Assembly: GCA_016712275.1 (NCBI GenBank)
Contig: JADJRI010000033.1
Span: forward strand, 22,651 to 86,650
Direction of reading: 5' to 3'
DNA from: Planctomycetota bacterium
Lineage (GTDB): Bacteria > Planctomycetota > Phycisphaerae > UBA1845 > UTPLA1
Length of the DNA: 64,000 nt
Notes under the pieces: generated by a model
The model's input: only the letters and a program-made list of their open reading frames with translations
The model's database searches: none
Told to the model about the DNA's origin: nothing
Program-made: the position numbers and the translations under genes
Part shown: one piece after another, positions 45,424 to 54,712 of the stretch
Numbering within the stretch: the stretch's first letter is position 1
Layout: the number at the start of each line of letters is the position of its first letter

Positions 45424-45879
45424 ATGCCGCAATCGCTTTCGTCCGTTTACATTCACCTTGTGTTCTCGACCAAAGGCCGCCGGGCTTTTTTGAAACCCGA
45501 CTCTATGCGGGAAGCGCTGCACGCTTATCTCGGATCAGTTTCGAAACAACTCGATTGCCCGCCAATGCGCGTCGGCGGGGTGGAAGATCACGTTCATATT
45601 CTCGCGCGGCTTGGACGCGGAGTCACGCAGGCCGAATGGGTGAAAGAGTTGAAGCGCGTGTCGAATGACTGGGTCAAGGAGCAAAGCCACGAATATGACG
45701 ATTTCCAATGGCAGGCGGGTTATGCGGCATTTTCAGTGAGCCATTCGGTTGTCGATAAGGTGGTGAATTACGTTTCGCGTCAGCCGGAGCATCATCGGAC
45801 GATATCGTTCCAAGACGAATTGCGGTGGATGCTGAAGGAGCAGAACATGGAGTTCGATGAGCGGTATGTTTGGGATTAG
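45424..45879 (+). CDS. REP-associated tyrosine transposase (RAYT, IS200-like Y1)
   Basis: About 151 residues from ATG 45424 (MPQSLSSVYIHLVFSTKGRRAFL). This is the HUH/Y1 fold. The metal-binding motif HVHIL follows VGGVED; WQAGYAAFSVSHS leads into the helix with the nucleophilic Tyr in VVNYVSRQPEHHR. The end is DERYVWD, typical of the family. RAYTs cut and join single-stranded DNA at REP hairpins in other bacteria. It is flanked on both sides by the GGGGTT palindromes, the expected substrate. Confidence 0.9.
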   Translation: MPQSLSSVYIHLVFSTKGRRAFLKPDSMREALHAYLGSVSKQLDCPPMRVGGVEDHVHILARLGRGVTQAEWVKELKRVSNDWVKEQSHEYDDFQWQAGYAAFSVSHSVVDKVVNYVSRQPEHHRTISFQDELRWMLKEQNMEFDERYVWD

Positions 45880-46181
45880 GGCCGGTGTCAATGGGTGCCG
45901 TTTGCGTGGCATTGGATGGCGCAACCCCGTTGGGGTTGAATGGGTCTGGGGCTTCGGTGACCCAGGGTAGCCGCTGCGCGACAACCCTGGGCTAATGGCG
46001 TAACGCCGTTGGCGTTGAATGCGGAGCACCGATGGCGTTCGAAGATTTGAGGATTTGCCGACCGGTATTACATTCCTTACTCGTTTGAATGTTTCCACCA
46101 AACCGTCGGCGGCCAGGCTGTGCTCGGACCGGGCGCTGACACTTCCGGCTCGTTAGGGATCAACCCACCCCAAAATCCGTA
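45880..46181. repeat. REP palindromes downstream of the RAYT gene
   Basis: One AACCCCGTTGGGGTT copy at 45923 and one CCCAGGGTAGCCGC hairpin near 45961, followed by a degenerate AACGCCGTTGGCGTT version near 46003. No gene is supported in this stretch. Confidence 0.7.
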
Positions 46182-46851
46182 TTACTCCAAAGCACATTCA
46201 TTCTCGGCCCCATCCAGCCACGCAAACTCTTCGCGGAACCACGCCTTGATCTCCTCATCCATCAACCTCGCTCACGCGGTTCTCGGTGAAGAGATTGACG
46301 ATGCAATACTTGAACTTCGTCAGTGCCAGGTCGATGTCGCGGCAGATGGTGTCGCGGGTTTGGCCGCGGATGCCGATGAGGAGGCAGATGGAGTCCGTCG
46401 CGGCGGCCACGTCGTCGGGGGAATCCCAGTGCATCGACTTGTTGAGGAGGCCGTTGCGGAGGTTGTCGTCGAAGGTTTCGACGCCGAGGAAGAGGTGCGT
46501 GTCGACCTCGAAGAACTTTCGCGTTTCCTCGTAGTCCTTGCGATAGGCCCAGTAGGATTCGGTCCAAAATTCGCCGATGCCCTTGGCCTTTAATAGCAAG
46601 CGAATTCGCTCGCGCACGCCGAGCGGCAATTCCTGCACCGAGCCGCTGTTGATCACCATGAGGCGGCCGAACTCGCCGGTGACTTTCGCGAGGTTTTCGT
46701 CGGCCACTTTTTCGATGAGATGCTCGTCGGTGGTGTTGTCATCGATGTAATCGCAGAAGGTGCAGCGGCTCCAGATGCAGGGCAGGCCGCGAAGAAGCAG
46801 CACTTCGCGCGGCATCTTTCCGCGATACTTGGAATAGCGAACGAGGTCCAT
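46182..46851 (-). CDS. Radical SAM protein, one frameshift near the C-terminus
   Basis: About 223 residues from MDLVRYSKYRGK (46851). The cluster motif GLPCIWSRCTFCDY has spacing C-x4-C-x2-C instead of the common x3. It is followed by GEFGRLMVINSGSVQEL and FLGVETFDDNLRNGLL, segments of a radical SAM TIM barrel. The main frame stops at 46255. Removing one base near 46258 continues into EEIKAWFREEFAWLDGAENE and stops at 46182. It is short for the superfamily and its substrate is unknown. Confidence 0.75.
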
Positions 46852-46904
46852 TTGCGCTATATTACACGAAGGCGCGAATCCGGTGCAGCGGGGCGATTTG
46901 CCAC

Positions 46905-46960
46905 GGGAAAATGTAGAATTGAGAACGTAGAATTGAGAATGGAGAATGTAGAACGAAGAA
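46905..46960. repeat. Short tandem repeat GTAGAATTGAGAA
   Basis: Four or five degenerate copies of GTAGAATTGAGAA between the radical SAM and phosphatase genes. No gene is supported from 46852 to 47121. Confidence 0.55.
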
Positions 46961-47121
46961 TGCGGTCGCAAGCGAGACGTGATTTTGGTGCCGCCGATGG
47001 CAATACTCGCTCATTCTACGAAAGGCCATCTTGTTCGAACGCCGATCGCTTCCTGACGGGCGTGGCTTTGTTTACGATTCGTCCGGCACAGGGGCACGGA
47101 CGCTACGGTTCAATGAATTGA

Positions 47122-48908
47122 ATGCTTCAAACCACCCAGCCCGAATTCGTTCTCACCGACTTCATCGACGCGGAAAGTCTGCACAATCTGCTCGACGGTT
47201 TCGCCCGCGTCACCGGTGTTTCCACCAGTCTGCGCGACGCGTCCGGCAACCCCATCACCGCGGCATCCCAGAAGCCGGCGTTTTGCCGGTTGATGCAATC
47301 GACGCCGTCGGGGGCGGCCGCCTGCCTGGCCAGCCATGCCGCCGCGTCCGAGGCGGCGCGGGTGATGGAAGCGCCCTCCCGCACCTGCTGCCACGCGGGC
47401 CTATCGCATTCGCCGCGCCGATCCTGCTGCAGGGACGTCACCTTGGCACCATCGTGCTGGGTGATCTGCCGCAGTCGCCGCTCGATGTGGATTCGCTCAA
47501 ATCGCTCGCCCGCGCCCACGGCATCGCGCCCGCCGAACTCGATCGAGCCGCCACCGAATTGCAGCTCTGGACCGATGGACCCATGCAGTAGGCGATGCAG
47601 TTCGTTCAGCAGCTCGCCTCGATTTTGACCAAACTCGCCTACAACGCCTATCAACTTCGCTGCCGCATCGACGACCTGAAAGCCATGCACGAAATCGCGT
47701 CGAAGCTCGCCGGACGCACCAGCCTTCAGGAAATCCTCGATGCGGCCACGAAAACGCTTGTGGACACGATGATTCTCCGCGCCGCCGGCATTCGCTTGCT
47801 CGACGAGGAGACCGGCGTCTTGAAGCTCGCATCTTCCTGCAATTTGTCGGAGGAATATCTGGACAAGGAATCGATCATCGCCACCGACAGCGAAATCGAT
47901 CGCGATGTCCTCGACGGAAAAACGATTTACATTCGCGACCTCCGCACCGATCCGCGAAACCTGTTTCCGGAGAAGGCCCGCAAGGAAGGCCTCGCCAGTG
48001 TGCTTGTCGCGCCGCTCAAGTCGGGCGGGCGACAGATCGGCGTCATCCGCGGCTACATGGATTACATCTACGAGTTTTCGCCGTTCGATGTCGCGCTGAT
48101 GGAGGCCGTCGCATCGCAGGTGGCGTCGGCCATCGTGAACCAGCGTCTGCGCAAGGAGGCCGAAGAGGCCGAGCGACTCGACCGACAGGTGAAACTCGCG
48201 GCGGACATTCAGCGGCGTATGTTTCCGCGCCACAATCCAAAACATCCGCATTACGAATTCGGCTGCATTTATCAGCCGAACTTCGACCTCGGCGGCGATT
48301 TTTATGATTTTATCGAGTTCAAACACGGCCAGGTCGGCATCGTCATTGCCGATGTGGTGGGCAAGGGCGTACCGGCGTCGCTGATGATGGCCAGCGCCCG
48401 GGCCACGCTGCGCAGCGCCGCCAAGCGCGTCGCCACCCCGAGCGAGGCCGTGCAGGAAGTGAACATGCGGCTGTGGGAAGACTCGGTGCTGAGCGAGTTT
48501 GTCACCGCGTTTTTCGGTTTGCTCAGCGCCGACGGCACGAAGATTCGCTATTGCAACGCGGGGCACGAGCCGTTGCTGCTCCTGCGCGGCGGCGAGATCA
48601 CTTTGCTCGAAAAGGGCGGTCTTGTGCTGGGGCTGGACCCGGATACGGAATACGAATTCGCCGAGGAGGAACTTCAGCCGGACGATTTGCTGGTGCTGGT
48701 GACCGACGGCGTGGTCGAGGCGATGAACTACGACGATGAGACCTACGGCCGCGAGCGATTGCAGTCGTCGATCCGTTTGCACGGCAGCATGGCGCCGGAC
48801 ATGCCGATCGAACTGATCGCGAAGCAACTCTTCTGGGATGTGCGGCGATTTGTGGGGCTGGTGAAGCAGATGGATGATATTACGCTGGTGGTGGTGCGGG
48901 TGAAGTGA
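47122..48908 (+). CDS. PocR-GAF-PP2C (RsbU/SpoIIE-type) phosphatase, disrupted
   Basis: About 595 residues in three parts. A PocR sensory domain (FVLTDFIDAESLHNLLDGFARVTG, CCHAGL) breaks at ~47403, where one missing base resumes at IAFAAPILLQGRHLGTIVLGD. An in-frame TAG at 47589 sits where CAG would read GPMQQAMQFVQQL. Then come a GAF domain (ASKLAGRTSLQEILDAATKTLV) and a PP2C phosphatase with metal sites in DLGGDFYDF, IADVVGKGVPASLMM and VLVTDGVVEAMN. From 47595 the last 437 residues are intact. Such phosphatases usually act on STAS proteins; one is encoded at 27297. Confidence 0.82.
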
Positions 48909-49026
48909 GTATCGAGAAAGCAGTGCCGAGAGCAGCGGTCGCGCGGATCATAGGTGCCGGCGTGCAGCAACTTTGAAGATCGACGACTTTCGATGGTGCT
49001 TGCCGATTTGTGAGAATTGCATCGCG

Positions 49027-50172
49027 ATGAAACTGATCGGCAAGTTGTTCCTCTGCGTCTTGCTCCTCGGGCTGCTCTATCCCGGTGCGTTTCTCGCTTA
49101 CATCTCCACCGTCACGATTTACGAAGAACTCGTCTTGTGGAACGATCTGCGACCGGCGCGCCAATGGCCGATAGTGCCCATCGACGTGATTGATGCCAAG
49201 CTCGTGCCCATTTCAGAGAAACACTTGCCGGTCATTCCGGAATTGCATTGTGTTTTTGCGTATAGCATTGACGGGCGTCCGCATACGATCGATTACTCGA
49301 AGTTTTCGGGTCATTATTCCATCATGTCGCCCAATCGCGGCGGACTGCTTGCCCGGTTGACGCCAAGGACATTCCAGAAGGAGCGGCCGAGAGCACATGT
49401 AAATCCTGAAAATGCATCGCAGGCCGTGCCGGTTGATGCGATTGATGATGCGGCGCTGGGGGTGGAGCTGGCCGGCGCGTCGTTTGCATTTGTTCTCGGC
49501 ATGGTGATTTTGTCGCTGGCCATCGTACCGACATTCATGCTGCTGCGGTCGAATTTCGTCAAGGACGATTTGACCGCCGCGCGTGCCGAAGAGGCGAAGA
49601 TTCTGAAGGCCCACAGCGATTTGAAATGGATGTGGTTCGGATTGCTGATGCTGGTCGGGCCGGGATTCATGCTGATGGTCGTGTTCACGGTGCCCGCGCT
49701 GATAAGGGGCGGAGCCGAGCGGAGCTATTGGGTGCCGGTGGGGATTGGGTTCTTCTTCGCATTGCTTTTCTTCTGGCTCTGGCGGCGCAACGTGCGTTGG
49801 TGGAAGACGGCGGGACAGTCGCGCATCGAGTTGATGCCGTTTCCGATCACGCTTCAGTCGCCGCCGCGCGGCCGGCTGATTCTTGCCCCGACCTCGGACA
49901 GCCCCGAAACGCTGCAAGTGCGCTACACTCTTTTTCGGCGGGTTTCGTCAAAGCATGTGCATACCGTGTTTAAGGCCGATGTCATCCTTCAACGTTCCGG
50001 ATACTCCGGTGACACGGGGGTTGCGTGGTATGCAATGGATTTTGCTCCGCAGAATGTGCCGGACATCCGGCACTTGGTCACACCATATCAGACGGTATCG
50101 TGGAATTTGCGCGTCAGGGGTCGGGCAAACGGCCGAAAGTTCTCGGTGTCGTTTCTGCGCGCGGTCGGCTGA
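49027..50172 (+). CDS. DUF3592-like membrane protein
   Basis: About 381 residues from ATG 49027 (MKLIGKLFLCVLLLGLLYPGAFLAYI). Four or five membrane helices: the N-terminal one, SFAFVLGMVILSLAIVPTFMLL, WFGLLMLVGPGFMLMVVFTV and YWVPVGIGFFFALLFFWLW. They separate beta-rich soluble segments (IPELHCVFAYSIDGRPHTIDY). The first soluble part resembles DUF3592. The role is unknown; the gene is monocistronic. Confidence 0.7.
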   Translation: MKLIGKLFLCVLLLGLLYPGAFLAYISTVTIYEELVLWNDLRPARQWPIVPIDVIDAKLVPISEKHLPVIPELHCVFAYSIDGRPHTIDYSKFSGHYSIMSPNRGGLLARLTPRTFQKERPRAHVNPENASQAVPVDAIDDAALGVELAGASFAFVLGMVILSLAIVPTFMLLRSNFVKDDLTAARAEEAKILKAHSDLKWMWFGLLMLVGPGFMLMVVFTVPALIRGGAERSYWVPVGIGFFFALLFFWLWRRNVRWWKTAGQSRIELMPFPITLQSPPRGRLILAPTSDSPETLQVRYTLFRRVSSKHVHTVFKADVILQRSGYSGDTGVAWYAMDFAPQNVPDIRHLVTPYQTVSWNLRVRGRANGRKFSVSFLRAVG

Positions 50173-50343
50173 CACACTCGAATTGACATTGCACACTTGA
50201 TTTGATCGTTTATCCAAACGCAAGCGCGGATTCATTTCGGAGTGGCCGGGAGTGGCATGGTCCGGCTGCGACGGTGAATCGTTGCGCCATGGCGTCACTG
50301 AATTCTTGTTTTGTCGCGATTCAAGAAATGTAGATCTTTTTTC

Positions 50344-50731
50344 TCATCCAAACGCGTGTTGAAGTGCCAGAATCACGATTGGAATAATCACTCCCAACGA
50401 AAGTCCGATCATGGCGGTGCGCCGCTGTTTCTTCAACTGCCATGCCATCACAATGCCCAGCGAAACGGATGAAAACAATCCCGCACACATGACGGCCAGT
50501 GACGATTCGCATCGGCCAATTCGGATCGCGCTGTTGCGGTGCGTTCGGCGAGAGCCGCTGATGCATGTGAACCGATGCCAACTCGGCGACCCACCGAGGC
50601 GGTTGATAGCTGCCGTCTTTTCGGCCTTCATGCAGCTCGAAAATTTGGAGCAGGCCGGACAATAGAAAGAAAACGAGCAGCGGCGCGAAGGCGCAGCCGA
50701 GATAGACGTGGATTGTGCGAAGGGTTTTCAT
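50344..50731 (-). CDS. PepSY-type small membrane protein, one frameshift
   Basis: About 128 residues from ATG 50731 (MKTLRTIHVYLGCAFAPLLVFFLLSGLLQIF). A short periplasmic loop containing LASVHMHQRLSPN follows. One extra base near 50515 then shifts the frame, and it resumes as AVMCAGLFSSVSLGIVMAW and ends in ALQHAFG. The two- to three-helix layout with the RTIHxYLG start is typical of PepSY-associated membrane proteins. The gap 50732-51092 upstream holds one REP-like hairpin and no gene. Confidence 0.65.
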
Positions 50732-50950
50732 CGTGCGCCTCCGGTGGCGGATTTTGGGATGCCAAACAGTTGTAACGGGAAGGACGTGAACGACGTTCGG
50801 ATTGTGAAGATTTGTGTTTCTAGAATTTGATGTAAGTGCGGAGGATAGGTGTAATGAGATCGTGGTTGCATTTGCAGGCAGATTGGTTGCTGCAATACTC
50901 GGTCTGACAATTCTCGCGCAATCCATCGCCTGTTCTTCTCAAATAGGCTG

Positions 50951-50990
50951 CGGACCGGCACGGTCCGGCTCGCGATGCGATTTCGCTTTA
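50951..50990. repeat. REP-like hairpin, fourth copy
   Basis: CGGACCG-GCA-CGGTCCG followed by GCTCGCGATGCGATTTCGC, matching the three hairpins near 11.9-12.05 kb in stem, loop length and flank. Confidence 0.6.
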
Positions 50991-51092
50991 CGAACCAAGA
51001 AATGCGAAGGGCGATTTACGATGGGGCCTTGTCGGCCTGTTGATGGAGCAAATACCTTGATAGATCCGCACTAGAGCGCAAATGTTTAGCGC

Positions 51093-52260
51093 TTAAACTG
51101 CACCCGCCTTCGCGCCACCCGTCACATGTGCAAACGCCTGCTCCAAGTCATCAATCAAATCATCAGCATCCTCGATGCCCACGCTCAGCCGCAGCAGGCC
51201 GCCGGTGATGCCGCGGGCCTCGCGCTCCGCAACCGGAATACTCGCGTGCGTCATCGTTGCCGGATGGCCGATTAAACTCTCGACGCCACCGAGGCTTTCG
51301 GCCAGTGCGAACAATTTCGTTTTTCCCGCGATCTTCTTTGCCGCCGCCTCGCCGCCTTTGATGACGAACGAGACCATGCCACCGAAGCCGCGCATCTGCC
51401 GTCGGGCAAGAGCGTGCTGCGGGTGCGAGGCGAGGCCGGGATAGATGACTTTCTCGATTGACGGATTCTTCGTCAGCGCCTCGGCCACACGCTGGGCATT
51501 CGTGCAATGCGCCTCCATTCGAAGTGCCAACGTCTTAACACCGCGCATGACCAGCCACGAATCGAACGCACCCGGCACGCCGCCTACTGCGTTCTGGTGG
51601 TACTTCAGCGTCTGGTACATCTTCGCATCGGACAGCGCCAGCGCGCCGCCGACGACATCGGAATGCCCGCCGACATATTTCGTCGTGCTGTGCAGCACGA
51701 TGTCCGCGCCCAGCTCCATCGGCTGCTGCAAGTAGGGGCTTGCAAAGGTGTTGTCCACCACAGTGACCGCGCCGCCTTTTTTCGCCACCTCCGCCACCGC
51801 CGCAATATCGACAAGATTCAGCAGCGGGTTCGTCGGCGTCTCGATCCAGACCATTTTCGTGTTCGGCCTGATCGCCTTGCGCACATTCTCCACGTTGGTC
51901 ATGTCGACCCAGGAGTATTCGATGCCATATCGTTTCAGCACGAGTTGGAAGAGCCGGTAAGTGCCGCCGTAGACATCGTCGGCGCAAACAACATGGTCGC
52001 CGGGATTGAGCAATTTCATTGCACAATCAGCAGCAGCCGTGCCGGAAGCGAAGGCCAGGCCGTAGTCGGCGCCTTCGAGTGAGGCGAGGCAGGACTCGAG
52101 GGCGGCGCGCGTCGGGTTACCAGTGCGGGAATACTCGAAACCCTTGTGCTGGCCGATACCATCCTGAGTGTAGGTTGAGGTCTGGTAGATCGGAACGATG
52201 GATGCCGGTAGCGGCGTCCGCTTCCTGTCCGACGTGAATGGCACGGGTGGCGAATTTCAT
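51093..52260 (-). CDS. Cystathionine gamma-synthase/lyase family PLP enzyme, one frameshift
   Basis: About 388 residues from ATG 52260 (AGGAGACC upstream), starting MKFATRAIHVGQEADAATG. One extra base near 52215 shifts the frame, which resumes as IVPIYQTSTYTQDGIG. Key motifs are EYSRTGNPTRAALE, FASGTAAADCA, VVDNTFASPYLQQP, the PLP-lysine context HSTTKYVGGHSD and SLGGVESLIGHPATMTHA. It acts in transsulfuration between homoserine esters, cystathionine and cysteine; sequence alone does not decide synthase versus lyase. Divergent from rnpA. Confidence 0.9.
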
Positions 52261-52385
52261 GCGAAGGTCTCCTGAATGAATGTCCTGTGACCATGATACC
52301 ACTCCGGTTTCGCGAGGGCGAGAAAGGACGGAACCCATGGGCAAGAACAGGCGTTCAACGTTTTGCGCGATGTGTTCCGACAAAC

Positions 52386-52438
52386 GGGGAGCATGGGCCT
52401 CCGGCCTGTGCGAACGGGCCAGAGGCCCATGCTCCCCG
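52386..52438. repeat. Strong hairpin upstream of rnpA
   Basis: GGGGAGCATGGGCCTC and its exact complement form a 16-bp stem, extended by GGCC/GGCC, around TGTGCGAAC. There is no T-run. It lies 48 bases before rnpA in the divergent gap; no rpmH gene is present there. Confidence 0.65.
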
Positions 52439-52485
52439 GACTTTGTGGCGTTTCACTACACTTTCTTCGCGACTACCATTTACTC

Positions 52486-52887
52486 ATGGCCATTGCGCGA
52501 GGGACATGGGGAAACTATCGATTGAGCGGGCAAAAGGCGTTTGCGCGCGTTTTCGCGGGGCGGCATTCGGCCGCAAATTCCTGCATCGTGATTTACGCAT
52601 TGCCGAACGGATTGCCTTTGACGCGAATGGGTCTGTCGGTCAGCCGAAAGTGCGGCAACGCCGTGGTGCGGAATCGGCTGAAGCGGTGGTTGCGCGAGGC
52701 GTTTCGAGCGAACTACGACGAAATCCCCAATGGTTTTGACCTCGTCTGCATCCCGCGGCCGGGCGGGCTGAGGGGGTTGGAGGATGGGTGTCGATCGTTG
52801 GCTTCGGTCGCTATGCGGGCGGTAAAGCGATTCGAGACCAGCCAACAGCGGCGAAACGACGCAAGGAACAATACGGGGCATCAATAG
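52486..52887 (+). CDS. rnpA: Ribonuclease P protein component
   Basis: A 133-residue basic protein (MAIARGTWGNYRLSGQKAFARVF) with the RNase P signature GLSVSRKCGNAVVRNRLKRWLREAFR. It binds the RNase P RNA for tRNA 5' processing. In most bacteria it follows rpmH; that gene is absent here, and the upstream neighbour is a divergent cystathionine enzyme. The C-terminal 20 residues are low-complexity. Confidence 0.88.
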   Translation: MAIARGTWGNYRLSGQKAFARVFAGRHSAANSCIVIYALPNGLPLTRMGLSVSRKCGNAVVRNRLKRWLREAFRANYDEIPNGFDLVCIPRPGGLRGLEDGCRSLASVAMRAVKRFETSQQRRNDARNNTGHQ

Positions 52888-53224
52888 TGGCCAATTTCAA
52901 AGTGCCTGTCTGTCGGTTGGATGACGGGCTACTCGGGTGTAAATGACCAGTTCAAGGGTCGGTCACCGGGCAATTTGAAAATAAAGGTCCGGAAAACCCG
53001 GCATTTGGCGAAGACTTATGGGCGGGCGTCGAAAGAACTGAAGTTGATGAAGTTGTCTCAATAATGATCCGATGGGAGGGGGAACACGGACGTGCACTCG
53101 GGTTGGCACGCCACGCCGTTCGATTCACTTTGGTTCTTGCCCACAACCCGCTGCCGCGTTTGAAAAAACGCAGGCAAGCGGTCTTCCCACCAGGCCGCGG
53201 CCTCTTCAACGAGGTCGCGGCTTT
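52888..53224 (+). other. Unassigned 337-bp stretch ending in a terminator
   Basis: No protein gene is supported between rnpA and the convergent lyase gene, yet it ends in a clear plus-strand terminator (53193-53226). Possible stems include GGTCCGGAAAACCCGG and GTCGGTCACCGGG. It may be the rnpA 3' untranslated region or a small structured RNA. No 6S, tmRNA or RNase P RNA signature is seen. Confidence 0.35.
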
Positions 53225-53226
53225 TT
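53193..53226 (+). terminator. Rho-independent terminator
   Basis: GGCCGCGGCCTC-TTCAAC-GAGGTCGCGGC followed by T5, oriented with the plus strand and lying at the stop of the convergent HMG-CoA lyase gene. Confidence 0.8.
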
Positions 53227-54175
53227 AATTGCTATTCGGACTTTCGCCGTTTTGTTGATTGCCGTTGGCTCGTCGCGCTGCATTGAGCCGTTTCAATTGT
53301 TTACTCGGCAATTCGCGCTTGAGCTGGTCGGAAATCAGCATTGATGCCATGGCGACATCATTGAGGCGCACACCGGATTCGATTCCCATTCGATCGAGGA
53401 AATAGACAAGATCCTCTGTGGCGAGATTTCCCGCTGCACCCTTGGCATAGGGGCAACCGCCCAGGCCGCCGGCAGATGAATCGAAGTTCGAAATGCCCAA
53501 CTGCAAGCCGGCCAGCACGTTGGCCAACGCGGTGCCGTAGGTGTCGTGCAAATGCAGGGCGATTTGAGCCGCCGGAACGAATTGAAGGACATGGCCGACG
53601 GTTCGGTCGATGTCGGAAGGCGCGGCTGCACCGATCGTGTCGCTGATCGCGACTTCATCGCAGCCCATGTCGATTAATCGCTTCGCGACATCCAGAACGC
53701 GCTCTTTGGATATTTCGCCGGCGTATGGGCAGACAAAACTGGTCGAAACGTATCCGCGCACAGTCATGCCGCCCGTGATTGCGGAAGCGATCACCGGCTG
53801 GAATACCGCGAGCGACTCTTCGACGGACATGTTGATGTTCTTTTTTGCAAACTCGTCGGAGGCCGCCGTAAAAACGGCGATGCGGCGAATGCCCGATTCG
53901 AGAGCGCGGTCGAGGCCCCGCTGATTCGGAACGAGCGCCGAATATTCGACGCAGGGATGGGGGGGCAGGTTCTTTGCGACATCGATTGCATCGGCCAGTT
54001 GCGGAATGGCTTTGGGATGGACAAAGGCCGTCGCTTCGATGTGCTGCAATCCGGAGTGGGCGAGCGCATCGATGAAACTCAGTTTGATGTTGGTTGGAAT
54101 CGGCTCCGGCTCGTTTTGAAGGCCGTCGCGCGGACCGACTTCGACGATCTTGACGCGTTTCGGCAGGTCAGCCAT
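53225..54175 (-). CDS. Hydroxymethylglutaryl-CoA lyase
   Basis: A 316-residue HMGL/DRE-TIM metalloenzyme cleaving HMG-CoA to acetyl-CoA and acetoacetate, the last step of leucine breakdown. VEVGPRDGLQNEPEPI holds the metal Asp and catalytic Arg, HLHDTYGTALANVLAGL the metal histidines, and GGCPYAKGAAGNLATED the mobile-loop Cys. Its start overlaps by 8 bases the upstream biotin-carrier gene, linking it to an acyl-CoA (methylcrotonyl-CoA type) carboxylase. Confidence 0.93.
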   Translation of the reverse strand: MADLPKRVKIVEVGPRDGLQNEPEPIPTNIKLSFIDALAHSGLQHIEATAFVHPKAIPQLADAIDVAKNLPPHPCVEYSALVPNQRGLDRALESGIRRIAVFTAASDEFAKKNINMSVEESLAVFQPVIASAITGGMTVRGYVSTSFVCPYAGEISKERVLDVAKRLIDMGCDEVAISDTIGAAAPSDIDRTVGHVLQFVPAAQIALHLHDTYGTALANVLAGLQLGISNFDSSAGGLGGCPYAKGAAGNLATEDLVYFLDRMGIESGVRLNDVAMASMLISDQLKRELPSKQLKRLNAARRANGNQQNGESPNSN

Positions 54176-54701
54176 TCGACGGGGGCTCCAGCTTGACCAG
54201 CACCTTGCTCATTTCAACAAGTTCGCCTTCGGCGCACATCACGTCCTTTACGCGGCCGTCGCGCGGGGCGGACAGGGTCATTTCCATTTTCATGGATTCC
54301 ATGACCACGATGGGCTGATGTGCCGTGACCGTGTCACCTGCATTGACCAGAATCTTGAGGATTGTGCCGGGCATCGGCGCAGTGATGGCATTACCTCCCG
54401 GGCCGGCCGTTGCGGCGTCCCGTGCGGCGCGGCGGGCGCCGGCCTCAATGGGTTCGAAAGAGTATGTGCGGCCATCGAGCCAGACGTCGATTTTCCCGTC
54501 TCTACGGGCGGCGATGAATCGGTGGCATTTGCCCTGCATGCGGATGACGCCTTCGCCGGCGTCGACCTGGGCGATATCGATTTCAACGGTTGAATCGCCG
54601 ACGCGAAGAATGTAGGAGCCCTTGCGGCCGTCGGACTCTCGCTCAAGACCGACCTCGATCGTTTCTTCTGTGCCGGTTACTTTGAAGGTTGACTTCGCCA
54701 T
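54168..54701 (-). CDS. Biotin carboxyl carrier protein of an acyl-CoA carboxylase
   Basis: A 177-residue protein. The C-terminal biotinyl domain has VVMESMKMEMTLSAPRDG, where the Lys of ESMKME is biotinylated; APMPGTILKILVNAGD is the other conserved strand. The N-terminal 100 residues resemble the linker region found upstream of the biotin domain in MCC/PCC alpha chains (DGRTYSFEPIEAGA). Overlap with HMG-CoA lyase implies a leucine-degradation carboxylase whose other subunits lie elsewhere. Confidence 0.85.
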   Translation of the reverse strand: MAKSTFKVTGTEETIEVGLERESDGRKGSYILRVGDSTVEIDIAQVDAGEGVIRMQGKCHRFIAARRDGKIDVWLDGRTYSFEPIEAGARRAARDAATAGPGGNAITAPMPGTILKILVNAGDTVTAHQPIVVMESMKMEMTLSAPRDGRVKDVMCAEGELVEMSKVLVKLEPPSNG

Positions 54702-54712
54702 GTGAGTTCAGG

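Noticed and set aside
47127..48827. 566-codon minus-strand reading frame
   Set aside because: Antisense shadow of the PocR-GAF-PP2C gene, whose motifs are clear on the plus strand.
52888..53226. tmRNA, 6S or RNase P RNA after rnpA
   Set aside because: No tRNA-like ends, tag frame or conserved RNase P cores are visible; only the terminator is solid.
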